A stretch of 64,000 bases of DNA, from the NCBI RefSeq assembly GCF_016892765.1, contig NZ_JAFEMD010000009.1, positions 82,657 to 146,656 on the forward strand, given 5' to 3'. Below are positions 44,850 to 53,316 of this stretch, one piece after another (the first letter of the stretch is position 1; each line of letters opens with the position of its first letter). A program made the position numbers and the translations under genes. The notes under the pieces were generated by a model. It was not told the DNA's origin and did not search any database. It saw only the letters and a program-made list of their open reading frames with translations. The stretch is from Microvirga arvi. GTDB lineage: Bacteria; Pseudomonadota; Alphaproteobacteria; Rhizobiales; Beijerinckiaceae.

Positions 44850-45898
44850 CAGTGATATCCGTAGCCGCCGCCCGAGATCTCCTCCGCCACCTTGCCGCGG
44901 AAGACGTAATAGGCATAGGCCGTGTAGGCGAAGGTGATCGGCAGCACGATGGCGAAGCCCACCAGGGCGAAAAGCTGCGAGTTGACCGTGTTGGCCGTAT
45001 CCCAGATCGTGAGGTTCGGCGGGACGTTATAGGGAAAGAGGCTGATTCCTAAGCCCAGATAGCCGAGCAGGAACAGGCCGATGGCCAGGAAGAAGGGCCG
45101 GTAATGCCGCCCCTCCTCCAGGTCGCGGAACAGCCTGTAGGCCACATAGGCCGTGACCAGCGGAATCGGGGCGAGAAAGGCGATGTTGGGCCAGGAGAAC
45201 CAGCGCGTCTCGATCTGGCGGCCAAGGAACGGCACCCACAGCGACACGGCCGCCATGGCGATGATGGTGGCGACGAGGAAGCGCACCGCCATGCGCCGCG
45301 CCCAGATCTCGAGCTCGCCCGTGGTCTTCATCACGCACCAGGTTGCGCCGAGGAGACCATAGCCGAAGATCAGGCTGATGCCCGTCAGCACGCTGAAGGG
45401 CGTCAGGAAGTCGAAGGTGCCGCCGGTGAACTGGCGCCCGTCATTGGCAAAGCCCTGCACGAAGGCGCCGAGCACCATGCCCTGGAAGAAGGTCGCGAGC
45501 AGCGAGCCGAAGAAGAAGGCGTTGTCCCACAGGAATTTCGAGCGCTCCGCCTTGAAACGGAACTCGAAGGCCACGCCGCGAAAGATGAGCGCGATCAGCA
45601 TCAGGATGATCGGGATGTACAGCGCCGGCATCAGCACCGCATAGGCGACATGGAATACGGCGAACAGGCCGCCACCGCCAAGGATGAGCCAGGTTTCGTT
45701 GCCGTCCCAGATCGGAGCGACCGAGAACATCATTCGGTCGCGCCAGTTCTCGGTGTGGGCGCCCTTGAAGAGGATGCCGACGCCGAGATCGAAGCCGTCG
45801 ACGATCACGTACATGGCCACCGCCACCGCAAGGAGCCCCGCCCAGATCAGCGGCAGCCAGAAGGCCAGCCCTTCATATTCCGTTCCGAAACCGAACAT
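44849..45898 (-). CDS. cydB: Cytochrome bd-type quinol oxidase subunit II
   Basis: A 349-residue multi-helix membrane protein: N-terminal LPLIWAGLLAVAVAMYVIVD followed by GFDLGVGILF, the typical CydB start, WDGNETWLILGGGGLFAVF and the C-terminal FAIVLPITFAYTAYAYYVFRG region (cited in part). It forms the heterodimer with CydA that reduces oxygen with quinol electrons. It lies 14 bases downstream of cydA and overlaps the small DUF2474-like gene. Confidence 0.96.
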   Translation of the reverse strand: MFGFGTEYEGLAFWLPLIWAGLLAVAVAMYVIVDGFDLGVGILFKGAHTENWRDRMMFSVAPIWDGNETWLILGGGGLFAVFHVAYAVLMPALYIPIILMLIALIFRGVAFEFRFKAERSKFLWDNAFFFGSLLATFFQGMVLGAFVQGFANDGRQFTGGTFDFLTPFSVLTGISLIFGYGLLGATWCVMKTTGELEIWARRMAVRFLVATIIAMAAVSLWVPFLGRQIETRWFSWPNIAFLAPIPLVTAYVAYRLFRDLEEGRHYRPFFLAIGLFLLGYLGLGISLFPYNVPPNLTIWDTANTVNSQLFALVGFAIVLPITFAYTAYAYYVFRGKVAEEISGGGYGYH

Positions 45899-45912
45899 GG
45901 TCGTCCCGCCTC

Positions 45913-47349
45913 CTATTCCGCAGGCTGCGCCCGGTGGCCGGGCCGGCCCTCCAGGCCTTCGTCCGGCACCGAGAACGGACGCTTCGGCTTCTTGCCGAGA
46001 TCATCGCCGCGGATGTCCTCGACCGGATCGGGGCCGCGCCGCAGGAGCTTGGCGAGGTAGTAGGAGCCGAAGCCGAACACGAAGGCATAGACGACGATGA
46101 AGATGATCAGGGTTGCACCCACGGCCTGCGCCGAAACGGGCGAGACCGCATCCGCCGTGCGCAGGTGCCCGTAGACCACGTAAGGCTGGCGGCCGATTTC
46201 GGCGGTGAACCAGCCGAAGAGCACGGCCCCGAAGCCCGAAGGCGTCATGATCATGGCGGCCGTGAGGAAGGGCTTGTTGGTGAACAGCGTGCCTTTCAGC
46301 CGGAGATACAAACTCCACAATCCGATCCCCAGCATCGCGAAGCCGATGCCGACCATGATGCGGAAGGAGAAGAAGACGGGCCAGACCGGCGGTCGCTCGT
46401 CACGAGGCACCTCCTTCAATCCGGGCACGACGCCGTCGAAGGCGTGCGTCAGAACCCAGCTCCCGACCTTCGGAATGCCGACCTCGTAATGGTTCGTCTC
46501 CGCCACCTCGTCGGGGATCGCGAAAAGGCGCAGCGGCATGTTGGCCATGCGGTCCCAGTTGCCTTCGATGGCGGCAAGCTTCGTCGGCTGGTACTTCAGC
46601 ACGCCGAGGCCATGAAGATCGCCGATGAGAATCTGGACCGGCACGAAGATGGTGGCGAACCACAGCGCCATGGAGAGCGAGCGCCGCGAGGCGGCGAGCT
46701 TCGTCTCCGGTGCATCATGCGGATGGCGCAGCAGCATCCAGGCGGACATGCCCGCCACCGCGAACGCCGTCGTCAGGTAGCAGCCCAGCACCATATGCGC
46801 ATAGCGCAAGGGGAAGGACGGATTGAAGACGGCCTTGAACCAGTCGACGGGCACCGCCTTGCCGTTCTCGATGGCGAAACCGTCAGGCGTCTGCATCCAG
46901 GAATTGGCGGAGAGGATCCAGAAGGCTGACAGGAGTGTGCCCAAAGCCACCATGCAGGTGGCGAAGAAGTGCAGGCGGTCACCCACCCTTTCCCAGCCGA
47001 ACAGCATGATGCCGAGAAAGGCCGCCTCGAGGAAGAAGGCCGTGATCACCTCGTAGGCGATGATCGGCCCCAGGACATTGCCGGTGAATTCGGAGAAGCG
47101 TGACCAGTTGGTGCCGAACTGATAGCTCATGACGATGCCCGACACGACACCGAGGCCGAAGGAGACCGCGAAGACCTTCACCCAGAACCGGAAGAGCGTG
47201 CGGTAGAGCGGGTTGCCGGTACGCAGCCAGTTGAACTCCAGGGCTGCGAGCCAGCTGGCAAGGCCGATGGTGAAGGCGGGAAAGATGATGTGGAAGGCGA
47301 TCGTGAACGCGAACTGGATGCGAGAGAGCAACAGGGCATCGAATTCCAT
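45913..47349 (-). CDS. cydA: Cytochrome bd-type quinol oxidase subunit I
   Basis: A 478-residue haem subunit: LSRIQFAFTIAFHIIFPAFT with the b595 His near the N-terminus, FFLEAAFLGIMLFGWERV (~110), the haem b558 His in LRYAHMVLGCYLTTAFAVAG (~186), and GRQPYVVYGHLRT (~390). The Q-loop is short, as in the cyanide-insensitive (CIO) type rather than E. coli CydA. It probably works at low oxygen or under inhibitor stress. First gene of the cydA-cydB-DUF2474 operon; no FNR box was seen upstream. Confidence 0.96.
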   Translation of the reverse strand: MEFDALLLSRIQFAFTIAFHIIFPAFTIGLASWLAALEFNWLRTGNPLYRTLFRFWVKVFAVSFGLGVVSGIVMSYQFGTNWSRFSEFTGNVLGPIIAYEVITAFFLEAAFLGIMLFGWERVGDRLHFFATCMVALGTLLSAFWILSANSWMQTPDGFAIENGKAVPVDWFKAVFNPSFPLRYAHMVLGCYLTTAFAVAGMSAWMLLRHPHDAPETKLAASRRSLSMALWFATIFVPVQILIGDLHGLGVLKYQPTKLAAIEGNWDRMANMPLRLFAIPDEVAETNHYEVGIPKVGSWVLTHAFDGVVPGLKEVPRDERPPVWPVFFSFRIMVGIGFAMLGIGLWSLYLRLKGTLFTNKPFLTAAMIMTPSGFGAVLFGWFTAEIGRQPYVVYGHLRTADAVSPVSAQAVGATLIIFIVVYAFVFGFGSYYLAKLLRRGPDPVEDIRGDDLGKKPKRPFSVPDEGLEGRPGHRAQPAE

Positions 47350-47421
47350 TTCGCTTTCCCCTCATCGGCCTACCTGCCTGCTTTTAGGGCGGCGGCAGGC
47401 AGGGACCAGGGGTGACGGCGG

Positions 47422-48300
47422 CTAGTGGGCCCGCATTCCCGGACGATATTCGGAGCGAAGCGGGCGCCATCCGGTGCTAAGGCGTTGCAGGGCTTCGAGT
47501 TCGACCGGATCGTGGCTGCAGAAGATTTTCACGTTGCTGCGAGGGTCGTTCGCCAGTTCGCGCAACCGCTCCTGGTTGTGAAGGCGCAACGGCCGATCTT
47601 CCTCCATCATCCGCTGATAGACCAGAAGGCCCGGCGTGCAGGAGGGCTCCTCGTCCATCTCATGGCGATGGAAATAGGCGTCGCCTGCGTTGAGCAGCCA
47701 GCCATCCGGCGTATCGATGGCGATCCCGGCATGTCCCATGGTATGGCCGGGCAGAGGAACCATCAGGATCTCCGGCGGAAGGCCGTCGAGGTCGCGCACG
47801 GAGCCGAAGCCGAACCAGCGCTCGCCGGTCGGATCGTAGAAGCGCCAGTCGCGCACCCCATCCCATTGTTCGGGACGATAGCGGCGGCGATGAATGAAGC
47901 CCTGGCGCACCTCGGCCTCCTCCACCTCGGCGCGCAGGACGTGAACAATTGCGTCCGGAAAATCCTCCAGACCGCCCGCATGGTCGAAATCGAGATGCGT
48001 CAGAACGATGTGACGCACGTCGCGCGGCGAGAACCCCAGGCTCTTCACCTGCTCCAGAGCCGTGTAGCGGTGCTCCAGTTGGATGCGGTTGACATGCACG
48101 AAGAGCGGGCTCAGGCGCTCATAGGGATCCTCAACGTCGCGGGCGCCGATGCCCGTATCGACGAGGACGAGGCCGCTGTGATCCGTCTCGATCAGCTGGC
48201 AATGGCAGATCAGGTTTCCGGTCAACCCGCGGCTCACCCCATCCCAGAGCCGTCCGCCCAGCGGACACATGCAGCCGCAATTGAGGTGATGAATGCGCAT
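47422..48300 (-). CDS. Metallo-beta-lactamase-fold hydrolase (lactonase-like)
   Basis: A 292-residue MBL protein. The metal motif is LTHLDFDHAGG (~res 103-113, i.e. HxDxDH), with further ligands in PLPGHTMGHAGI (~185) and LLNAGDAYFHR (~208) and FCSHDPVELEAL (~265). The N-terminal MRIHHLNCGCMCPLGGRLWD is unusual for its Cys residues. It resembles quorum-quenching lactonases of the AttM/AiiA type in layout, but the substrate cannot be read from sequence. It is monocistronic, on the minus strand. Confidence 0.85.
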   Translation of the reverse strand: MRIHHLNCGCMCPLGGRLWDGVSRGLTGNLICHCQLIETDHSGLVLVDTGIGARDVEDPYERLSPLFVHVNRIQLEHRYTALEQVKSLGFSPRDVRHIVLTHLDFDHAGGLEDFPDAIVHVLRAEVEEAEVRQGFIHRRRYRPEQWDGVRDWRFYDPTGERWFGFGSVRDLDGLPPEILMVPLPGHTMGHAGIAIDTPDGWLLNAGDAYFHRHEMDEEPSCTPGLLVYQRMMEEDRPLRLHNQERLRELANDPRSNVKIFCSHDPVELEALQRLSTGWRPLRSEYRPGMRAH

Positions 48301-48376
48301 GGAGGACCTCGCTGAACGAAGGGAGCGAAACCCTAACGCGAGGAATGCGGGAAATGTTCGAGAGGCTTCGGAGTGA

Positions 48377-48727
48377 TCATTTGCGGCAGGCGAAGGGCGG
48401 GAAGGTGCTCGCCGTGCCGGCGTTCATGGCCGCGACGACCATGATGTTGGCCATGTCGAGCTCCTCGGAGGACCGAGGGCAGACATCGGCGCGCGCCGTA
48501 CATCGCGATGCCAGAAACGCCTCATGCCGTTCGATGAACTCCGGGCTCAAACCCTGCCTGCCTCGCCGCACGAGCGCCTCGGCCCATGCCTTTCCATAGC
48601 GCTCGCACTTCACCTCCGGCCAGGTTTTTGGCGGAGCGTCCTGGGCGACGGCGGATGAAACGCCGCTGGCAGTGGCAAAAGCCAGCAATGCCATAATGGT
48701 GATCATCAATTTGAACGAGCGGCTCAT
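48377..48727 (-). CDS. Small secreted Cys-containing protein of unknown function
   Basis: 116 residues: signal peptide MSRSFKLMITIMALLAFATA ending near SAVAQ, then a mature part with four Cys (KCERYGKAW, SRCTARADVCPRS, FACRK) that could form two disulfides. ATG 48727 with GGTGAG upstream gives the signal peptide at the N-terminus; an in-frame start 57 bases earlier would bury it. No family recognised. Confidence 0.75.
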   Translation of the reverse strand: MSRSFKLMITIMALLAFATASGVSSAVAQDAPPKTWPEVKCERYGKAWAEALVRRGRQGLSPEFIERHEAFLASRCTARADVCPRSSEELDMANIMVVAAMNAGTASTFPPFACRK

Positions 48728-49114
48728 CTCACCCAGTCCCGATTGGCGCGGATGCGATGGACCATGAGAGATGCGACAGGTCAAGCCGTTGCGTGTGACA
48801 TGAGCCCTATCAGCCTACCGTCATCCCGGACGGCGTAAGCCGATCCGGGATCGCTGGACGAGTGTGGCTTTCCTTCACCTCTCCTTGAGGGAGAGGTCGC
48901 GCCTTCAGGCGCGGGTGAGGGGTCACAAGTCTATCCGGAGAGGACACTAACCCCTCACCCCAACCCTCTCCCAGCCCAAGTCGGGTGTTCCCGACTTGGG
49001 CCAGCAAAAGCAGATCTCGAGAACACCCGAGATCTGGGGAGAGGGAATTCAGAGTTCTATCCTGCACACGATCCCGGATCTTCGCTACGCTTCGTCCTGG
49101 ATGACAATAAACTC
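48728..49114. repeat. Composite intergenic palindromic repeat region
   Basis: A 387-base gap with no gene but dense palindromes: TCATCCCGGA...TCCGGGAT (48821-48851), CTCTCC/GGGAGAG (48880-48896), GCGCCTTCAGGCGC (48899-48912), a perfect 11-pair stem CCCAAGTCGGG/CCCGACTTGGG (48975-49000), a nine-pair stem CAGATCTCG/CGAGATCTG (49011-49036), and an ATCCCGGAT-type element with TCCTGGATGAC (49070-49104). The CCTCTCCC arms match the repeats at 24433-24581. Confidence 0.8.
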
Positions 49115-50284
49115 TCAAATCCGAATCTCAGGCTGGCTCTTGTCCTGCTTCTTGCGGGATGGTGCGCGGCTCTTGGCTGGCTTCTTCTCTTCCTGTTTCT
49201 TCACCTCGCGGGACAGGCGCTCCTGCAGCAGCGTCAGAACCGCAGCCTCTTCGGGCTTGAGGGACGGCAGATCCTCGCGCAGCTCCATCTCGATCTCTTC
49301 CTTGATCTCGAGAAGCAGCTCCCCGTCGAGATAGGAGGAAAAGACCTCGGGATGCACGTAGCACTTGCGGCAGATGCTCGGGGTGTTGCCGAGGCGGGAC
49401 GAGACCTTCTCGATGGCCGCCCGGATGTTCTTCTTGGCCTTCGCCTGACTGTCGAACTCCTCGAATTCCATGAGTGCGAGCGCGGCGAGCACCGTTCCGG
49501 CCCAGGTGCGGAAATCCTTGGCCGTGATATCGCGTCCGGTGATTTCCTTGAGGTAGGCGTTCACGTCGGCCGACGAGATCGACTGCTGCTCGCCGTTCTC
49601 GTCGAGATACTGGAACAGATCCTGCCCCGGCAGGTCCTGGCAGGCCTTCACGATCCTGGCGATGCGACGGTCCTTTACCTGCAGCTTCCAGGTCTTGCCG
49701 CTCTTGCCCTTGAACTGGAAGCGCAGCTCCGCGCCCTCCACCTTGACATGCGGATCGCGCAGGGTGGTGAGGCCATAGCTCTTGTTCTGCTTCACGTAGT
49801 CGGGATTGCCCACGCGGATGAGCGTGTTCTCGAGCAGATGCACCACCGTCGCCAAAACCTTCTCGCGCGGCAGCCCGCGCAGGCTCATATGCTCGTCGAT
49901 GGTTTTGCGGATCGCCGGCAGGCCTTGAGCGAATTCGAGCATGTGCTCGTACTTGGTGCTCTCGCGGACCTCGCGGAAGGCCGGATGGTAGCGGTACTGC
50001 TTGCGCCCCTTGGCATCGCGCCCGGTCGCCTGGATATGTCCGTTGGCCTTCGCGCAGATCCACACATCCGTATAGGCCGGCGGAATGGCCAGCGACCTGA
50101 TGCGGTCGAGGGTTGCCTTGTCCTCGACCTTCGCGCCGTCGGGCTTGACGTATGTGAAGCCCTTGCCGGACTTCTTTCGCCGGATGCCGGGCTCCTCGTC
50201 CGAGACATAAAGGAGACCCGCGGTCTCGGCGGCGTCCCGGGGGTCGACGATGTTCTCGGTGGTCGCGTTCGGTTCCAGCAACAT
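49115..50284 (-). CDS. DNA topoisomerase IB
   Basis: A 389-residue bacterial type IB (poxvirus/eukaryote-like) topoisomerase. The N-terminal region has GLLYVSDEEPGIRRKKSGKG, then SLAIPPAYTDVWICAKANGH; the catalytic domain has RVGNPDYVKQNKSYGLTTLR, DITAKDFRTWAGTVLAALAL, and the nucleophile Tyr in SICRKCYVHPEV (~res 325). The C-terminus is Lys-rich. It relaxes positive and negative supercoils. ATG 50284 (MLLEPNATTEN) was chosen because the upstream in-frame extension (from 50314) is hydrophobic and overlaps the SemiSWEET stop. Confidence 0.94.
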   Translation of the reverse strand: MLLEPNATTENIVDPRDAAETAGLLYVSDEEPGIRRKKSGKGFTYVKPDGAKVEDKATLDRIRSLAIPPAYTDVWICAKANGHIQATGRDAKGRKQYRYHPAFREVRESTKYEHMLEFAQGLPAIRKTIDEHMSLRGLPREKVLATVVHLLENTLIRVGNPDYVKQNKSYGLTTLRDPHVKVEGAELRFQFKGKSGKTWKLQVKDRRIARIVKACQDLPGQDLFQYLDENGEQQSISSADVNAYLKEITGRDITAKDFRTWAGTVLAALALMEFEEFDSQAKAKKNIRAAIEKVSSRLGNTPSICRKCYVHPEVFSSYLDGELLLEIKEEIEMELREDLPSLKPEEAAVLTLLQERLSREVKKQEEKKPAKSRAPSRKKQDKSQPEIRI

Positions 50285-50310
50285 GGGCCGCCTTATGAAA
50301 AAGCAGAACG

Positions 50311-50640
50311 TCAACCGGATCGTACTGCCTCGGGTTCCCTGCGCGAGGCCGGCGCAGCAGACGATGCGCCGGCCTCGCTGCGATCATTGCGGATCTTCAG
50401 GGCAAGGATGGTGCCGCTCAAGCCAAGGCTCAGCAGGTTGAAGACGATGAGCGGCCAGGCCCCGATCAGGAACCCGTAGGCCGACCACAGCACGAAAGCC
50501 GTGACCGTGACCAGATACATGCTCTTCGAGATGGCCGCCGTGTCCCGCTCGCGCCAGGCCTTGAGCACCTGGGGCACAAAGCTCGATGTGGAGAGAATGC
50601 CGGCGATGGTCGCCAGAAGTGTCGGCAGCCAATCCGCCAT
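50311..50640 (-). CDS. SemiSWEET-type (PQ-loop) sugar transporter
   Basis: A 109-residue protein with three membrane helices and the PQ motif STSSFVPQVLKAWRERD near the N-terminus, plus LVTVTAFVLWSAYGFLIGAW and IVFNLLSLGLSGTILALKI. This is the size and layout of SemiSWEET half-transporters, which dimerise to carry sugars such as glucose or sucrose. The charged C-terminal tail is longer than usual. The start at 50640 (MADWLPTLL) places helix 1 at the N-terminus. Confidence 0.88.
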   Translation of the reverse strand: MADWLPTLLATIAGILSTSSFVPQVLKAWRERDTAAISKSMYLVTVTAFVLWSAYGFLIGAWPLIVFNLLSLGLSGTILALKIRNDRSEAGASSAAPASRREPEAVRSG

Positions 50641-50705
50641 GGAGATCCTCCCGTTGCACAAGTCGACGGCAACGGGTGCAGCCGGGGGGAGTTCCCTTTC
50701 CCCTC

Positions 50706-51899
50706 ATGGGGAGGTTACAAGGGCGCCTTGCTTTTCCGGATCGTCCTTTGCCCTCCTCACCCGTACCCGAGACTCAAGGCCGCAAGCTCGTCTTCGTCGT
50801 GACCGAAGACTGGTTCTTCGCCTCCCACTTCCTGCCCATGGCCAAGGCCGCCCGCGAGCTGGGGCTTGCGGTCACTGTGGTAACGCGGGTGCGTGCCCAC
50901 CGGGAGGCCATCGAGGCTTTGGGCGCGAAGGTCGTGCCGCTGAACATCGAGCGGCGCAGCCTGAACATCTTCAAGCTGGGCGACGCCTCCGGCCAATTGG
51001 CCGCGATTCTCAAGGCCGAGAAGGCGGATCTCGTCCATTGCATCGCCCTCAAGAGCATTCTGCTCGGCGGCTTTGCCGCCACCTTGGCCGGCGTCGGGCG
51101 ACGGGTCTATGCGCTTACGGGCTCAGGCTTTCTCGGCGCTCGGACCGACACGGTCGGTCGCCTGTCGCAGCGGGCCATCCGCCTGCTGGTGCAGGGCCTC
51201 CAGACGAACCGGACCCACTATGTTTTCGAGAACGCGGACGATCCTAAGCTCCTGGGCCTCGATCCGGCGGAGGCCCGCGTAACCATCCTCGGCGGTGCCG
51301 GTGTCGATCCCGAAGCGCTCAAGCCTGCCCCCCTGCCGCCCCTGCCGCCGCTCAAGGTCGCGGTTGTCGCCCGCAAACTGTGGTCCAAGGGCATCGATGT
51401 GGCCGTGGAGGCGGTCCGCGCGGCACGGGCGAAAGGAGCACCCATCGAGCTCTCCCTCTACGGCGCTCCCGATCCGTCGAACCCGAAGGCGATCCCGGAA
51501 GAAACCCTGAAGGCCTGGGGTGAGGAGCCTGGAATCTCCTGGCATGGCGCGACGCAGGATATCGCGGGCGTCTGGCGGGAGCACCATGTGGCCTGCCTGC
51601 CCTCCCGTGGCGGCGAGGGCCTGCCGCGCACGCTCCTGGAGGCGGCGGCCTGTGGCCGCGCCATTGTCACCACGGACGTGCCCGGCTGCCGGACCCTGGT
51701 GCGAGACGGAGTTGAAGGCCTGCTCGTGCCGCCCGGCGACGCGGCAACCCTGAGCGAGGCGCTTATAGGCCTGTCCCGCCAGCCGGACCTGGTCGCCCGC
51801 ATGGGCGAGGCCGCGCGCGCCCGCGTGCTCGACGGGTTTACGGAACGGAATGTGATGGACAGCGTCAAACAGCTTTACCGCTCCATGCTCGCGACATGA
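50706..51899 (+). CDS. Glycosyltransferase family 4 (group 1)
   Basis: A ~397-residue GT-B glycosyltransferase: N-terminal VFVVTEDWFFASHFLPMAKA, LVHCIALKSILLGGFAATLA (~115), VAVVARKLWSKGIDVAVEAV (~215) and the family-4 donor motif CLPSRGGEGLPRTLLEAAACG (cited in part, ~300) with the conserved Glu. Acceptor and donor unknown; polysaccharide or lipopolysaccharide synthesis is the usual role. The start is uncertain: ATG 50706 lacks a strong SD. Its stop overlaps the next start (ATGA). Confidence 0.85.
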   Translation: MGRLQGRLAFPDRPLPSSPVPETQGRKLVFVVTEDWFFASHFLPMAKAARELGLAVTVVTRVRAHREAIEALGAKVVPLNIERRSLNIFKLGDASGQLAAILKAEKADLVHCIALKSILLGGFAATLAGVGRRVYALTGSGFLGARTDTVGRLSQRAIRLLVQGLQTNRTHYVFENADDPKLLGLDPAEARVTILGGAGVDPEALKPAPLPPLPPLKVAVVARKLWSKGIDVAVEAVRAARAKGAPIELSLYGAPDPSNPKAIPEETLKAWGEEPGISWHGATQDIAGVWREHHVACLPSRGGEGLPRTLLEAAACGRAIVTTDVPGCRTLVRDGVEGLLVPPGDAATLSEALIGLSRQPDLVARMGEAARARVLDGFTERNVMDSVKQLYRSMLAT

Positions 51900-52546
51900 T
51901 CACCGACCCCGTCGCCTTCATCCTTGCTGAAACCCGGCTTCGCCCCGTGCCGCATGCGCCGGAGATTGCCCTGCATGTGGCGGACGAGGCGACGGAGTTG
52001 TGGCAAAAGACGGAGGAGGAGCTCGGCGAGATCGGTCTCCCGCCGCCCTTCTGGGCCTTTGCCTGGGCCGGCGGGCAGGCGCTGGCGCGCTATATCCTGG
52101 ATCATCCCGAGACGGTGCGGGGTCGGCGCGTGCTGGATTTCGCCTCAGGCTCGGGCCTTGTCGCCATCGCGGCCATGAAGGCCGGGGCCACCGCTGTGAC
52201 CGCCTGCGACATCGATCCCTTCGCTCTTGCCGCCATCGGGCTCAATAGCGAGGCCAACGGCGTTTCCATTGCTCCGCTGCAAGCCGATATCGTCGGGCAG
52301 GACCAGGGCTGGGACGCGGTTCTCGCCGGCGACATCTGCTACGAGCGCGATCTCGCCGCCCGTGTGGCGGACTGGCTGTTCGCCCTGAGCAGCCGGGGAG
52401 TGACGGTCCTGATCGGCGATCCGGGACGCAGCTATCTGCCCAAGGACAGGCTGGAGAAGCTGGCCGTCTACGAGGTGCCGGTCACGCGGACCCTTGAAGA
52501 TTCCGACATCAAGAAGTCCAGCGTCTGGCGGTTTCGGCAGCCATGA
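51896..52546 (+). CDS. Class I SAM methyltransferase, ETF-beta lysine methyltransferase-like (METTL20 type)
   Basis: 216 residues. The N-terminal [20 protein letters not shown], then [20 protein letters not shown], resemble the family-16 lysine methyltransferases, and motif I is [20 protein letters not shown] (~res 82), with [20 protein letters not shown] (~142) further on. Bacterial METTL20 homologues methylate lysines of the electron-transfer flavoprotein beta subunit. The proposed substrate is by analogy. It is coupled to the glycosyltransferase gene by a four-base overlap, though the two probably have unrelated jobs. Confidence 0.75.
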   Translation: MITDPVAFILAETRLRPVPHAPEIALHVADEATELWQKTEEELGEIGLPPPFWAFAWAGGQALARYILDHPETVRGRRVLDFASGSGLVAIAAMKAGATAVTACDIDPFALAAIGLNSEANGVSIAPLQADIVGQDQGWDAVLAGDICYERDLAARVADWLFALSSRGVTVLIGDPGRSYLPKDRLEKLAVYEVPVTRTLEDSDIKKSSVWRFRQP

Positions 52547-52616
52547 GAGGGCCGAGACAGCAGCAGCTATTTTTTAATCATCATACAAATGGCACTCTAT
52601 TTACCCCTTGAAACAG

Positions 52617-52634
52617 GTAGTGTTATAACCTGCA
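52617..52634. promoter_or_regulatory. Candidate Zur box
   Basis: GGTAGTGTTATAACCTGC contains the perfect core palindrome GTTATAAC (52622-52629) found at the centre of alphaproteobacterial Zur boxes. It lies about 80 bases before the Fur/Zur-family gene, as expected for autoregulation. The outer arms match only partly. Confidence 0.45.
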
Positions 52635-52710
52635 TGAACGAGGTGGATTCGCCCTCTGGGTGTGGCACCGTAGTGCTTTTGGCCTTCATCTTGAACAATG
52701 AGAAATCCCG

Positions 52711-53217
52711 ATGGTCCATGCCCCGTCTCTGCAGCACCCCCTTCCGAACGAGCGCATCCGCTTTCAGGCTCCGCTGAAACCCGAGGCGGCAAAACGGACC
52801 TTGGCTGAAACGGAAGCCCTGTGCCGGACGAGGGGCGCCCGGCTGACGCCGATCCGCCGGCGCGTTCTCGAGGTGCTGCTGGGCACTGCCAAGCCTCTTG
52901 GGGCCTACGATCTTGCGGATGCGCTCGCGTCCCAAGGACGCCGCCTGGCGCCCATTACGGTCTATCGCGCCCTCGACTTCCTGATCGAGCAGGGGCTGGC
53001 TTACCGCCTCGCGAGCCGGAACGCCTATATCGCCAGCTCGAGCAGCCATGGCACGGCCGCCTTCCTCATCTGCGAGGCTTGCGGCGAAGCATCCGAGATC
53101 ACGTCAACGGATGTGAGCGAAACCGTCCTCAGGGTGCTGACGGAGCAGGGCTACCAGCCCCTGGCCCGCGCCCTGGAGATCACCGGCCGGTGCCAGCACT
53201 GTCAGGACGTTCACTGA
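52711..53217 (+). CDS. Fur-family transcriptional regulator, Zur-like
   Basis: A 168-residue metalloregulator: winged helix with ARLTPIRRRVLEVLLGTAKP (~res 48) and RLAPITVYRALDFLIEQGLA (~85), structural-zinc motifs CEAC and C-terminal CQHC. GAYDLADALA and the LASRNAYIA region resemble Zur more than Fur. It probably represses zinc uptake genes when zinc is plentiful. A 38-residue N-terminal extension precedes the Fur core. The ATG at 52711 has no strong SD. Confidence 0.82.
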   Translation: MVHAPSLQHPLPNERIRFQAPLKPEAAKRTLAETEALCRTRGARLTPIRRRVLEVLLGTAKPLGAYDLADALASQGRRLAPITVYRALDFLIEQGLAYRLASRNAYIASSSSHGTAAFLICEACGEASEITSTDVSETVLRVLTEQGYQPLARALEITGRCQHCQDVH

Positions 53218-53279
53218 CAGCGGGCGGCATCGGCGTTTTTAAGCCGCGCTTGACGCAGCGGGCTTTTGGCATCAGCTAA

Positions 53280-53306
53280 ACGACGGCAGCCCGGAGCTGC
53301 CGTCGT
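53280..53306 (+). other. Perfect hairpin just upstream of ispG
   Basis: ACGACGGCAGC (53280-53290) and GCTGCCGTCGT (53296-53306) form an 11-pair perfect stem with a five-base loop, ending ten bases before the ispG ATG. There is no T-run, so it may be a leader structure or a weak transcript end for zur. Confidence 0.55.
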
Positions 53307-53316
53307 GGGTTGCAGC

